DNA from: Pusillimonas caeni | GTDB taxonomy: Bacteria; Pseudomonadota; Gammaproteobacteria; Burkholderiales; Burkholderiaceae_B | Reading direction: 5' to 3' | DNA length: 64,000 nucleotides | NCBI RefSeq assembly: GCF_003545815.1 | Contig: NZ_PDUW01000002.1 | Coordinates: forward strand, 620,001-684,000 | In this document: positions 35,613 through 44,075 of the stretch, piece by piece | Numbering within the stretch: position 1 is the stretch's first letter | Layout: the number at the start of each line of letters is the position of its first letter | Program-made: the position numbers and the translations under genes | Notes under the pieces: model-generated | Told to the model about the DNA's origin: nothing | The model's input: only the letters and a program-made list of their open reading frames with translations | The model's database searches: none

Positions 35613-37601
35613 TTACTGCGCGATGATGCGCGTTTCGGCAAGCAGCCTGAAGCCGTCCGCATCGGCCGACGGGCAAGGCGCTGATTTAACGAGTTCATAT
35701 TTCCCGTCTATGAGCTTGTACACATAGATTGGGATGTCGGGATTGCCCGCGACGGCGAAGATTTCCCAGTCGCCTTGCGCCGGCTCGCCGTAGAAGGCGA
35801 AGCTGCCCAGCGCATAGTCGGCAAACTCGTTGAGGCCGTCCACCTTGAAATGGTCATTGGGCAGCTTGAGCAGGGACACCGTGCCCGAGGGCGACTTGGC
35901 GGCGATGCCCAGGGAACCCAGGCAGACGTTGTCGCCCGACAGGCGGACCTGTAGCTGGTCCACGGTCTGGGCCCCTCCTTTGAATGTGCCCAACGACGTC
36001 ACCCGCTTGTAGGGAAACGCTCCGCTGCGTACGTTTGCGTCGCCGAGGTCTTCGTAGTCTTCCTCGTCTTCCGGCGGGTGGTTCTCATGCCAGTAGGCCA
36101 GAGGGCTGAACTCGGGTATGAGCACATCGCCGGAACGGCTCAGGCTGGGGTTTTTCTTGTATTCGAGCGCCAGAGCCACGGCTTTCTCCGTGTCGGGCAC
36201 GCCAAAACCGTACCAGTTGGAGTGTTCGTGGCCGGCGCTGTTCTTTTGCCAGCCCAGGTCCATGGGAATGGCCGTGGCGCCGTCATGGATGTCGGCCGGG
36301 CCGCCGACGGTTTCGGTGGGCACGTTGGTGTTCAGGTCCATCAGGCCCCCGAACGGCATTTCGCCGCCTACCGGGATGTGATGAATGTAGTCGGCATCCA
36401 CTTTGCGGGCCGAGGCGAGCAGGATGTCGCGCATGTCGCGCCAGGTAAGGTCCGGATTGGCGCTGAGCACCAGGGCGACGACGCCCGAGATGGTGGGGGT
36501 GGCCGCCGACGTGCCGTTCATGTAGGTGTAGTCGCAGTCGGCGTTGTCGGGCTTGCCGTCGCGTTCGGTCTGGCCGCGCTGGAAGGGCGTGTTCGCATCC
36601 GTTTTGCTGTAGCCGTGTATGCAGCCGCGTATGTCGGTGCTGAAGATGGTGGGACCGTCGGTGCCGTCCTCTCCGGCGCCTTCGCCGTACGTGCCCTCGC
36701 TGCCGTATTCGCCGCCCATGCCGGTGATCCACACCACCGAGCCGGCGCTGCTGTAGCTGCTGGCGCTGCCCTTGGCGTTCAGGGCCGCCACGGTGATGAT
36801 GTTGGACTCCAGAGTGCCGGTGTCGTTCGCCGGGTTGGTGCAGTCGTAGTAGGGCGCCGTTTGGCCGCAGGCGCCGTGTTCGAACGAATTTCCGGCCGCC
36901 TTGATGAACAGCGCGCCTTTGCCGTCGCGCAGTTTCTTCAGGCCTCGCAGGGCGGCGGTATCGCCGGGCTCGAGTTCGGATTCATACGAGGCGGCTTCGG
37001 TATCGCCGCCATAGGAGGCATTGAAAACATGGGCCTTGCTCGACCAGGAGGCGCCCCCGTACGCGGCGGCGGCCTGATCCTGCCCGTCGAGGAAATTTGC
37101 GCCGCCCAGGTTCGCCAGGGGTGCAATGCCCATGACCCCTTTTTCGTTCTGCGCCGCGGCGATGATGCCGGCGACGACCGTGCCGTGAGGGGCGTCGTCC
37201 GGGTCGGACAGGTCGGGATAGGGATCGTCCGTCTTGGTGATGAAATTCCAGGACATGCTGAAGTCGGCATTGGGCGCCAGGTCTTCGTTGTGCAGGTCGG
37301 TGCCCGAGTCGAGCACCAGCACGTTGACCCCCTGGCCCTTGTAGCCCTGCTTATGCACGGGCTCTACGTTCAGATCCATCCCGCCGCTGAAGGTGTCCGG
37401 GAAAGCCTTGAAGTAGCTGTCTTCATAATTCTGGGCCCACTGGAAGGTATACAGCGGCTCGGTCGCGCCTGTCTTGCAGGCATAGGCGCCGGTTTCCACG
37501 CAGGCTACGGGCTTGTCTCCGTCCGAACCACTGCCGCCGCATGCGGCAAGCAGCGTGGCGATCAGGGGAAGCAGGCCAAAACGCATTGTTTTTATATTCA
37601 T
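35613..37601 (-). CDS. S8 subtilisin/kexin-like lipoprotein protease, copy B
   Basis: 662 residues, closely similar to copy A along the whole length. Lipobox Cys21, Asp98, His139 and the GTSAATP serine motif are conserved, as is the C-terminal P-domain-like region. Differences concentrate between about 200 and 320 and in the last 150 residues, the parts that would affect substrate reach. First gene of the four-gene operon; a TATAAT-like -10 lies about 93 bases upstream. Likely anchored in the outer membrane or periplasm and acting outside the cytoplasm. Confidence 0.88.
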   Translation of the reverse strand: MNIKTMRFGLLPLIATLLAACGGSGSDGDKPVACVETGAYACKTGATEPLYTFQWAQNYEDSYFKAFPDTFSGGMDLNVEPVHKQGYKGQGVNVLVLDSGTDLHNEDLAPNADFSMSWNFITKTDDPYPDLSDPDDAPHGTVVAGIIAAAQNEKGVMGIAPLANLGGANFLDGQDQAAAAYGGASWSSKAHVFNASYGGDTEAASYESELEPGDTAALRGLKKLRDGKGALFIKAAGNSFEHGACGQTAPYYDCTNPANDTGTLESNIITVAALNAKGSASSYSSAGSVVWITGMGGEYGSEGTYGEGAGEDGTDGPTIFSTDIRGCIHGYSKTDANTPFQRGQTERDGKPDNADCDYTYMNGTSAATPTISGVVALVLSANPDLTWRDMRDILLASARKVDADYIHHIPVGGEMPFGGLMDLNTNVPTETVGGPADIHDGATAIPMDLGWQKNSAGHEHSNWYGFGVPDTEKAVALALEYKKNPSLSRSGDVLIPEFSPLAYWHENHPPEDEEDYEDLGDANVRSGAFPYKRVTSLGTFKGGAQTVDQLQVRLSGDNVCLGSLGIAAKSPSGTVSLLKLPNDHFKVDGLNEFADYALGSFAFYGEPAQGDWEIFAVAGNPDIPIYVYKLIDGKYELVKSAPCPSADADGFRLLAETRIIAQ

Positions 37602-37693
37602 GAGTCGTTGACGGTGAGATTGTCAGGCCATGGCGGACGCGCATGGATGCTTGTCGCTTCCGGTCAGGCTGCCCCCGAAGCTTTCAGCGGACG

Positions 37694-37699
37694 ATTATA
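37694..37699 (-). promoter_or_regulatory. TATAAT -10 candidate for the protease operon
   Basis: On the minus strand the sequence TATAAT stands in an AT-rich 60-base stretch 93 bases before the protease copy B start. A -35 hexamer at proper spacing was not found (TTGATT is 14 bases away), so support is partial. Confidence 0.35.
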
Positions 37700-37838
37700 A
37701 AAGCAAGAAAAAGAATCAATAAGAAATAATAATTTTGTTGGAAATTCGCAAATCCGCGCGATGGAGCCGCGCCCGGGTACGCGGGGTGCTGGTCTCGAGT
37801 GTCAATATCGACTTCGCAATAGAGGCAGGTGAAACGAA

Positions 37839-38099
37839 ATGAACACTCCAGATCCCAACGCCAAGGCGCCCCGACCCTCCGGAAAGGCAGATGCATCGAG
37901 CAAGCCGTCGATGGATTCGCCTCCTCGCCGGCAGAGCGCGGAACGCGCCTCTTTTGATCGCGGTACCGCGGCGGCCTCCCAGGATGCCGCCGTGGGGCAA
38001 CGGCCGGGAAACCGCGACCACGCTGCGACGCAAGCCGAAGGCACGGCGGACACACCGAGCGTGGAACACAGCAAGCACACGCCGCCGGTTTCGCGCTAG
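37839..38099 (+). CDS. Small Pro/Ser-rich hypothetical protein
   Basis: 86 residues, predicted disordered, rich in Pro, Ser, Ala and charged residues (MNTPDPNAKAPRPSGKADA). No domain or signal is visible. GAGGCAGG lies upstream and the codon use resembles neighbouring genes, which is weak support. It is divergent from the protease operon. It may be a real small protein or a chance frame in GC-rich DNA. Confidence 0.4.
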   Translation: MNTPDPNAKAPRPSGKADASSKPSMDSPPRRQSAERASFDRGTAAASQDAAVGQRPGNRDHAATQAEGTADTPSVEHSKHTPPVSR

Positions 38100-38111
38100 G
38101 GCCTGTTGACG

Positions 38112-39011
38112 CTAAAGCGCCTGACGCTGCCACAGCTGCTCGAGCAGCTTGCACGTTGCCGGCTTCAGCACCCGCCGCTGTGCGAATACGGAAGGCAGGC
38201 CCGGCAAGGTGTCGGCCACTGTCCGCCAGCGTAAGCGGGCGTCGGACACCTGATCCAGGCAAGTCCGGGTGCGATGCCAGGCCAGGTCTGTGGGAAGCCT
38301 GAGCCATGCCGTCCATATCGCATTGCGAACCAGCAGCCTGCGGCGCAGGATGCTGTCGCGCGCCTGCGACGGCCAGTGATGCACTTGTAGAGCAGGCGCA
38401 TACGCGATCTGGTGGCCCGCGTCGAGAATGTCCATCGCAAGAAGGCTTTCTTCCCCGCCGATGAAAAAAGCTTTCCAGTATCCGCCTGCTTCGAGATAGG
38501 CGCTGGTTCTCATGACGCAGGCGCCCGCCATGAATCCGGCCAGTGTCGGGCCGACGCCCGCAATGCGTTCCAGTGGGCTCGCCGCCATGGCGCTGCAGGT
38601 CGGATCCTCGCGGCATTCAGGACCCACTGCAATGCGGGCGTTCAGTACGGCGATGCGCGGATGCCTCTCGAACAGGTCGGCCGCCGCATCCAGTGCGCCG
38701 GGCGCCCACCAGGTGTCGTCGTCGCTGAAGGCGACATAGGGCGTGCGTGCCCGCTCCACGCCCAGATTGCGGCCGGCGGCGCCCAGGTTCGATGGCGCCC
38801 GCAGCAGTTCCACCTGAGGGAAATCGTGGCGAACACAATGTGCGGTATCGTCTCTGCTGCCGTTGTCCACGACGATGACGGCGGGCCGGTCCGGCAGCGC
38901 CGTGAGTTTGGCCAGGCTGCGCTGCAGCTCCTGCCTGCGGTTGTAGGTCAGCACGACGATGGTCACCCGGCCGTCCTGCGCGCCAGCGCGACCGGCAAGC
39001 CCTTCCTTCAC
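38112..39011 (-). CDS. Glycosyltransferase family 2 protein
   Basis: 299 residues: GT-A fold with VTIVVLTYNRRQELQRSLAKL, VDNGSRDDT and the metal-binding FSDDDTWW. A soluble enzyme that transfers a sugar from a nucleotide donor. The GTG start overlaps the stop of the PIG-L gene (39008-39011), with GGAG upstream, so the two are translationally coupled. Coupling a transferase with a deacetylase suggests that a sugar is transferred and then N-deacetylated, but the acceptor is unknown. Confidence 0.88.
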   Translation of the reverse strand: MKEGLAGRAGAQDGRVTIVVLTYNRRQELQRSLAKLTALPDRPAVIVVDNGSRDDTAHCVRHDFPQVELLRAPSNLGAAGRNLGVERARTPYVAFSDDDTWWAPGALDAAADLFERHPRIAVLNARIAVGPECREDPTCSAMAASPLERIAGVGPTLAGFMAGACVMRTSAYLEAGGYWKAFFIGGEESLLAMDILDAGHQIAYAPALQVHHWPSQARDSILRRRLLVRNAIWTAWLRLPTDLAWHRTRTCLDQVSDARLRWRTVADTLPGLPSVFAQRRVLKPATCKLLEQLWQRQAL

Positions 39012-39724
39012 AAGAACTCCATTTCACACTGAATGCGCCAGTAGCGTTCGGGATGCTGCAATATGGGCCCGGCATCTTCGTGCCCGAGGCCGCGGAACTG
39101 GCTTTGATATGCCTCGACCGCGTGCGATTTATCGCCGCCCGTTCCGTTCAGGCTCAGCGCGGCGGTTACCACGCCGCGGTCGGCCAGTTCGTCGATGCGC
39201 CCCTGCACTCGCTGCGCCGTCTTGTTGTAAGGAATATCTTCATAGGCGAACCAGCGGATGCCGGGAAAGTGCGGGCATATCGTGAACGCCGCGTTCGAGA
39301 GTTGAATATGGTCTTCGTGAAACAGGCCCAGCGGGAAGATCGCCGTGGCAGGCTGAATGCGGGCGATGGTGATCATCAACGTATCGGCAAGCAGGTCTGC
39401 GCCGTGCAGTGCGGTCTGCGCGTACTGGCTGTCCAGAAAATCGAGCTCCACGCCCTGCGCCTGCAAGGCGGCCAGGGCCTTGCGGTTCTCGTCCGCCCGG
39501 CATCGCATGGCCTCGCGCGCGCTCGAGAACCCGCAGCGGCGATCCCAATCCGTCTGCATGTCGGAATTTTTGGGCAGGCCGGTATAAACCGTCACGACGG
39601 TGCTGCCGGGCACCGCCGCCACCAGTCGGCCGCAACTGAACACGGCGTCGTCATAGTGCGGGGACAGCACCAGCAACGGGCTCATTGTCGCGACAAGATC
39701 GATATGGGGGGTCGGGCGAGTCAT
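39008..39724 (-). CDS. PIG-L/LmbE family deacetylase
   Basis: 238 residues. The metal-binding PHYDDAVFSCG (PHxDD) and GLFHEDHIQLS (HxxH) motifs of zinc N-acetylglucosaminyl deacetylases are present. Family members deacetylate N-acetylamino sugars. It sits directly before, and overlaps, the family 2 glycosyltransferase gene, so the pair probably builds or trims one glycan. Confidence 0.88.
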   Translation of the reverse strand: MTRPTPHIDLVATMSPLLVLSPHYDDAVFSCGRLVAAVPGSTVVTVYTGLPKNSDMQTDWDRRCGFSSAREAMRCRADENRKALAALQAQGVELDFLDSQYAQTALHGADLLADTLMITIARIQPATAIFPLGLFHEDHIQLSNAAFTICPHFPGIRWFAYEDIPYNKTAQRVQGRIDELADRGVVTAALSLNGTGGDKSHAVEAYQSQFRGLGHEDAGPILQHPERYWRIQCEMEFL

Positions 39725-39892
39725 GGCTGCGATGAAAGCAACCCATGTGCCAAGCAGGCCGGGATCCGCCTGTATCGGCGTATAAGGCTCCGTCTCATGA
39801 GCGTTGTATCAAACGGATGCAAACTTTATGAGCATGCCGGTGCGAAGGTCTTATTCTTGATGGGTTCGTTCAAGAAAAATGAGGTTTGCACA

Positions 39893-40528
39893 ATGAAACG
39901 ACGTATGGTCTTGATTGCTTCGCTGCTCGTCGGTAGCGCGCTCGTGTTCACCGCCCAGGCGGCGCCTCCCGAAGGTAAAGGGCCCGGCCAGAACGCCGGA
40001 CAGCCGGGCAAGGGCGACGGCGGCAATCCGGGAAAAGGCAACGGCAACAACCCGGGCAAGGGGAGCGGCAGCAACCCCGGCAAGGGCAACGGCAGCAACT
40101 CGGGCAAGCAGAATCAGGAAGTACTGCGGGCGGGTGGTTCCGATCAGCGCGACGAGGGCCGCCGATACGATGACAGGGGCCGGTACTACGATTATTTTGA
40201 TGACCACAGAGACCGGCACGGCCGCTATCGTGGCGGCGATGCCTACGGCGACCTCGTGTATGCCGGCATTACCGCGGCACTGGCAAGAGAATATGCCCTC
40301 GATTACGGCTTTGGCGGCTATTCCTCATTGCCGCCCGGCATCCGGAAAAATCTGGCCAGGGGCAAGCCCTTGCCTCCCGGCATCGCCAAGAAGGTCGTGC
40401 CGGGGCCGTTGCTGGGCCGTCTGCCCCGATATCCGGGCTACGAATGGCGCGTCGCGGGTACCGACCTGATCCTGATTGCCGCGGCCACAATGGTCGTTGC
40501 CGATATCCTTTATGACGTCTTTGACTGA
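39893..40528 (+). CDS. CigR-like secreted protein with GKG repeats
   Basis: 211 residues. A signal peptide (MVLIASLLVGSALVFTAQA) is followed by a Gly/Asn/Lys/Pro repeat region (residues about 37-75), a charged YDDRGRYYDYFDDHRDRHG stretch, then PPGIRKNLARGKPLPPGIAKK and GYEWRVAGTDLILIAAATMVV. This C-terminal pattern is that of the CigR family, described in Salmonella as an anti-virulence factor. A promoter region of 168 bases precedes it, and a strong hairpin follows the stop codon. Confidence 0.75.
   Translation: MKRRMVLIASLLVGSALVFTAQAAPPEGKGPGQNAGQPGKGDGGNPGKGNGNNPGKGSGSNPGKGNGSNSGKQNQEVLRAGGSDQRDEGRRYDDRGRYYDYFDDHRDRHGRYRGGDAYGDLVYAGITAALAREYALDYGFGGYSSLPPGIRKNLARGKPLPPGIAKKVVPGPLLGRLPRYPGYEWRVAGTDLILIAAATMVVADILYDVFD
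40001..40111 (+). repeat. 24-bp coding tandem repeat in the CigR-like gene
   Basis: About four and a half units of 24 bases encode the octapeptide x-PGKG-x-G-x (units start at 40001, 40025, 40049, 40073 and 40097). The repeats are imperfect and keep the frame, so copy-number change by slippage would alter the linker length without breaking the protein. Confidence 0.75.
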
Positions 40529-40534
40529 AACTGT

Positions 40535-40565
40535 GACGATACCCGGCCGCCGGCCGGGTATCGTC
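40535..40565 (+). terminator. Hairpin after the CigR-like gene
   Basis: GACGATACCCGG (40535-40546) pairs perfectly with CCGGGTATCGTC (40554-40565), a 12-bp stem starting 6 bases after the stop codon. No T-run follows, so it may be a rho-assisted terminator or stabilising hairpin. Confidence 0.5.
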
Positions 40566-40601
40566 CGGCGCGGCCTCGATGCTTCGAGGCTTGAGCCGGA
40601 G

Positions 40602-41243
40602 TCAAGCAGGGGCGGAAGTATCGGAGACCACCAGCGGCATTCTCTCGGCATTGGCTTTTCTTGCCGCCCCGTATTCCATGATGCGGGCTATTTCATCGGC
40701 CGCCTCTTCGCCGTATCGTGATGCGATGAGATACAGGGCGGTATCGATGCAAAGCGTCACGCCGCCGCCGGTAATGACCGACTTGTTGTCCACCAGCAGG
40801 GCTTCTGTGGCGCTTACCTGGGGATAGCGCTGTTTCAGCTCCTCCATGACGGAGGGCTCCGGCGGTATCACGAGATTCTTGGTGGTGGCCGCCATGCCGT
40901 CGAGTACGCCGGCCGCGGCAAGAATCATGGCTCCCGTACATACCGAGCAAATCGTGGCGCCGGGCGCCCAGCGGCGAATGAAATCGATGACTTGCGGGTC
41001 GCTTGCCGCCTCTTTCCAGCCGGGGCCGCCGGGTACCAGCAAGACGTCCATATCTTCGATGTCGCCAAAGCTGACGTCGGGCATTACTTTTAGCCCATTG
41101 GACAACTCTACTAAGACATTCGGCGTAGGCGCGGCCGTACGGTACGAGAGTTCGGGGACTACTCGCCTTCCCATGGAAAATACGCCCAAAGGCGCAAGAT
41201 CTATCGGCTCAATGCCAGGATACAGCAAAAAAGTCAGTTGCAT
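40602..41243 (-). CDS. DJ-1/PfpI family protein
   Basis: 213 residues with the class I glutamine-amidotransferase-like fold. The nucleophile elbow is CSVCTGAMILAAAG, with a Glu upstream in the expected place. The family includes isonitrile hydratases, glyoxalase III-type proteins and AraC-fused sensors; this one has no DNA-binding domain. Reaction unknown. It is divergent from the cupin gene. Confidence 0.85.
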   Translation of the reverse strand: MQLTFLLYPGIEPIDLAPLGVFSMGRRVVPELSYRTAAPTPNVLVELSNGLKVMPDVSFGDIEDMDVLLVPGGPGWKEAASDPQVIDFIRRWAPGATICSVCTGAMILAAAGVLDGMAATTKNLVIPPEPSVMEELKQRYPQVSATEALLVDNKSVITGGGVTLCIDTALYLIASRYGEEAADEIARIMEYGAARKANAERMPLVVSDTSAPA

Positions 41244-41368
41244 TTCATTCCCCGTTCAGGATGGCTTCGCTGCGAATAGGCATAATCCCTTACTTGCCTG
41301 TTGGACAACATAATCCTACTATTTGCCTGACAGGCGATCAATAGGGTTATCACCGTCAAGGAGGAACC

Positions 41369-41836
41369 ATGAGTACTCAAGCAAGCGAGCATTTCCAAGA
41401 GCGTCTGCAGGGCAAGCTGGAGCCCACCCAGAACGGGTCGGTGTATGTCAAGCCGCAAGACATGGAGTGGCGGCCCTCTCAGTTCGAGGGGGTCCAGATC
41501 AAAGTGCTGTACGAAAACAAGGAAGCGGGCGAGATGACCTGCCTGCTGAAATGGGCTCCGGGCACCACTCTGCCGTTCCACAAGCACCCCGAGATCGAAC
41601 AGAGCTGGGTGATAGAAGGGTCGTTTTCGGATCACGACGGAATCTGCCGCGCGGGCGAATACGTCTATCGCGTTCCCGGCTCCATGCACGAAACCCATAG
41701 CGCAGAAGGGTGCACCATTCTCGCCATCTACCGCAAGCCCAATATTTTCAGAAACAGCGCCGGATACGACGTCGAAGACAAGAAGCAGATCAAGACCGAT
41801 CGTCAGCCTTCGACCTTCTCTCCCGCCGCTTCATAG
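41369..41836 (+). CDS. Cupin domain protein (ChrR-like)
   Basis: 155 residues with one cupin barrel. The metal ligands appear in PFHKHPEIEQSWVIEG (His-x-His...Glu) and in GSMHETHS. Such proteins bind a divalent metal and act as dioxygenases, isomerases or anti-sigma-like sensors. A strong AAGGAGG ribosome site precedes it. It lies before an MFS transporter gene on the same strand, which suggests a shared small-molecule role. Confidence 0.85.
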   Translation: MSTQASEHFQERLQGKLEPTQNGSVYVKPQDMEWRPSQFEGVQIKVLYENKEAGEMTCLLKWAPGTTLPFHKHPEIEQSWVIEGSFSDHDGICRAGEYVYRVPGSMHETHSAEGCTILAIYRKPNIFRNSAGYDVEDKKQIKTDRQPSTFSPAAS

Positions 41837-41958
41837 ACCCTGCGCAGTAGTTTCCGTAATCATTTTTACCGTTTTATGAGTAATAGAAGTCCGGCTGCAA
41901 TGCGCCCCATCATGCAGCGCATGGTGGATCTTCCCCGCGAGCACTATATGGAGCGGAA

Positions 41959-43320
41959 ATGGCTACTCATCCTGCAAAAAATGGTACCGAAAAAAAGACG
42001 TCCATACGAACGGTGGCTACTGCAAGCGCCATTGGTACAACGATTGAATGGTACGACTTCCTCATCTACGCCACAGCGGCATCGCTGGTTCTGAATACGC
42101 TGTTCTTTCCTACCCACGACCCCCTGGTCGGCAAGCTGCTTTCAATCGGCACCATCGGGGTCGGTTTTTTCGCGCGCCCGCTGGGCGCCATCATCTGCAG
42201 CCACTATGGCGATCGGCTGGGACGCCGGTCGATGCTCATTCTGACCCTTTCGAGCATGGGCATCGCCACCATGCTGATCGGCCTGCTTCCCACCTACGAA
42301 ACCATCGGCATTGCGGCGCCTATACTGCTGGTCGTCTGCAGGCTGGTCCAGGGCCTTGCCGTGGGCGGCGAGTGGGGCGGGGCGGTCCTGATGGTGACCG
42401 AGCACGCGCCCGCGAACAAGCGGGGCTTTTACGGCAGCATCGTGCAAATCGGCTTTCCCCTGGGCATGGCCCTGGGCACCGCATCGTTCTTTGCCCTGGC
42501 CTACCTCAGCGACGAGCAGTTCATGGCATGGGGCTGGCGCGTTCCCTTCCTGGCCAGCGCCGTCCTGGTCGTGGTCGGGACGTTCATCCGCCTGCACATC
42601 GATGAAACGCCGGAGTTCAAGCGCAGTGCCAGCGAAGGCAAGCTGGTTCGCTTTCCGGTCATCGACGCCATAAGGCGCCATCCCAAAGACCTGCTCATCG
42701 GCCTGGGGGCGCGCATCACCGAAATCTCATGGATCTACGTCATCACCATTTTCGGCCTCAGCTACGCTGTCACCGACCTGGGCATCTCGCGCAGCCTCGT
42801 GCTGGGAGCGATCGCTCTGGGGGCGGCCGTGGAGCTCATCACGATTCCGCTTTTCGGGGCGATTTCCGATCGGATGGGCCGCCGCCCGGTGTACATGCTT
42901 GGCTGCGTCGCGGCAATCGCCCTGGCGTTCCCCATTTTCTGGGGAATCGAAACCCGTAATCCCGTTACCGTGATCCTGTCGTTCGTGATCGGGATGTCGG
43001 TGGGCCACGGCATCATGTACGGCGTGCAGGCCAGCTTTCTCAGCGAGATGTTTCCCAGCAACCTGCGCTACAGCGGGGCGTCGCTGGGCTACCAGATGGC
43101 GGCGCCCATAGGCGGCGGCCTGGTTCCGGTGGCGGCCGCGGCGCTCGTAGGCATGACCGCGGGGGGAACCTGGACGGTTTCCTTGTTGATGATCGCTATT
43201 GCGGCGGTGACCATGTTGGCCGTCTATTACGCAAAGGAAACGGCGCCGGCCGTCGTATCGGGCAAGAATGCCTACCCGGCGAAGGACAAGGCCATGCCGA
43301 TGATGAAGGCGACCGATTAA
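41959..43320 (+). CDS. MFS transporter, metabolite:H+ symporter family
   Basis: 453 residues, twelve membrane helices. The family marks are TIEWYDFLIYATAASLVLN in helix 1, GFFARPLGAIICSHYGDRLGRRS in the first cytoplasmic loop, and GGEWGGAVLMVTEHAP, which are typical of ProP/ShiA-type symporters for osmolytes, shikimate or aromatic acids. ATG at 41959 has GGAG 5 bases upstream. Followed by an intrinsic terminator. The ligand is not identifiable. Confidence 0.92.
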   Translation: MATHPAKNGTEKKTSIRTVATASAIGTTIEWYDFLIYATAASLVLNTLFFPTHDPLVGKLLSIGTIGVGFFARPLGAIICSHYGDRLGRRSMLILTLSSMGIATMLIGLLPTYETIGIAAPILLVVCRLVQGLAVGGEWGGAVLMVTEHAPANKRGFYGSIVQIGFPLGMALGTASFFALAYLSDEQFMAWGWRVPFLASAVLVVVGTFIRLHIDETPEFKRSASEGKLVRFPVIDAIRRHPKDLLIGLGARITEISWIYVITIFGLSYAVTDLGISRSLVLGAIALGAAVELITIPLFGAISDRMGRRPVYMLGCVAAIALAFPIFWGIETRNPVTVILSFVIGMSVGHGIMYGVQASFLSEMFPSNLRYSGASLGYQMAAPIGGGLVPVAAAALVGMTAGGTWTVSLLMIAIAAVTMLAVYYAKETAPAVVSGKNAYPAKDKAMPMMKATD

Positions 43321-43341
43321 TTGCAGGCGTTTTCCAGCAAG

Positions 43342-43381
43342 GCGCTGAACAAGCCCGCGCGGCTTTGTTCAGCGCTTTTTT
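43342..43381 (+). terminator. Intrinsic terminator after the MFS gene
   Basis: GCGCTGAACAAGCC (43342-43355) pairs with GGCTTTGTTCAGCGC (43361-43375; one bulged T) around a CGCGC loop, followed by six T residues. The T-run overlaps the stop codon (43380-43382) of the leftward XRE-cupin gene. Confidence 0.85.
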
Positions 43382-44018
43382 AGGCGAGGTTGTCGCGCGA
43401 GCTTTCGGGCGAATACATCACCACCAGCGCCGTGGCCTCGCCGGACAGGCTGTGCCCGCGGTGAGGCATGCGCGAATCGAAGTGGATGGCGTCGCCTGCT
43501 TCGAGCACGTATTTTTCCATGCCCACCTGCCATTCGATGCGCCCCGTCAGGACGTACAGAAACTCTTCCCCGTCGTGCTGGAAAAAAGTGAACTTGTCGA
43601 CTTCGGCGGGAAATGAAAACAGGAAGGGCTGTACCGCATGCGCTTCGGTGGCGTCGCTCAGAGCGAAATAGTCATAGCCGAATGCGCTGCCTCCCAGAAC
43701 CGTGGGCCGCTTTTCACTGTGACGCACTACGCTCACGCCTTTGCGCGCGGCGCGCGCGGTCGGTGACAGAAAGCTGGATATGTCGGTATCGAGGGCTGCG
43801 GCCAGGCGCGAAAGCGTCGCGATGGGAGGCACTTTTTTGCCGTTCTCGATACGGGATAGATAGCCCTTGTCGAAGCCTGCCTTGGCTGCCAGGCCTTCCA
43901 GCGTCAGCCCCTGTGCCAGCCGATGTTCGCGCAGACGCCGGCCCAGTTCGTTCGGAAGCCTGGAGTTTGCGTCGGCGTGCGCTTGTTCGATCGGTTCATT
44001 GACACTGTGGTTGTCCAT
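43380..44018 (-). CDS. XRE-cupin transcriptional regulator
   Basis: 212 residues: helix-turn-helix of the XRE family (LGRRLREHRLAQGLTLEGLAAKAGFDKGYLSRIE, split by normal turns) and a C-terminal cupin effector domain with the EEFLYVLTGRIEW and DAIHFDSRMPHRG segments. Such proteins sense small metabolites and repress neighbouring transporters. It converges on the MFS gene, a plausible target, and its stop codon overlaps that gene's terminator. Confidence 0.92.
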   Translation of the reverse strand: MDNHSVNEPIEQAHADANSRLPNELGRRLREHRLAQGLTLEGLAAKAGFDKGYLSRIENGKKVPPIATLSRLAAALDTDISSFLSPTARAARKGVSVVRHSEKRPTVLGGSAFGYDYFALSDATEAHAVQPFLFSFPAEVDKFTFFQHDGEEFLYVLTGRIEWQVGMEKYVLEAGDAIHFDSRMPHRGHSLSGEATALVVMYSPESSRDNLA

Positions 44019-44075
44019 GGGCCGATTTTACCCCGATCATGGGCCGCCGGACGCGGCGGCCCATGGCCTGGAGCG

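Noticed and set aside
40001-40111. Possible CRISPR array from the 24-base repeats
   Set aside because: Units are directly abutting with no spacers, are in frame with the CigR-like gene and encode a GKG peptide.
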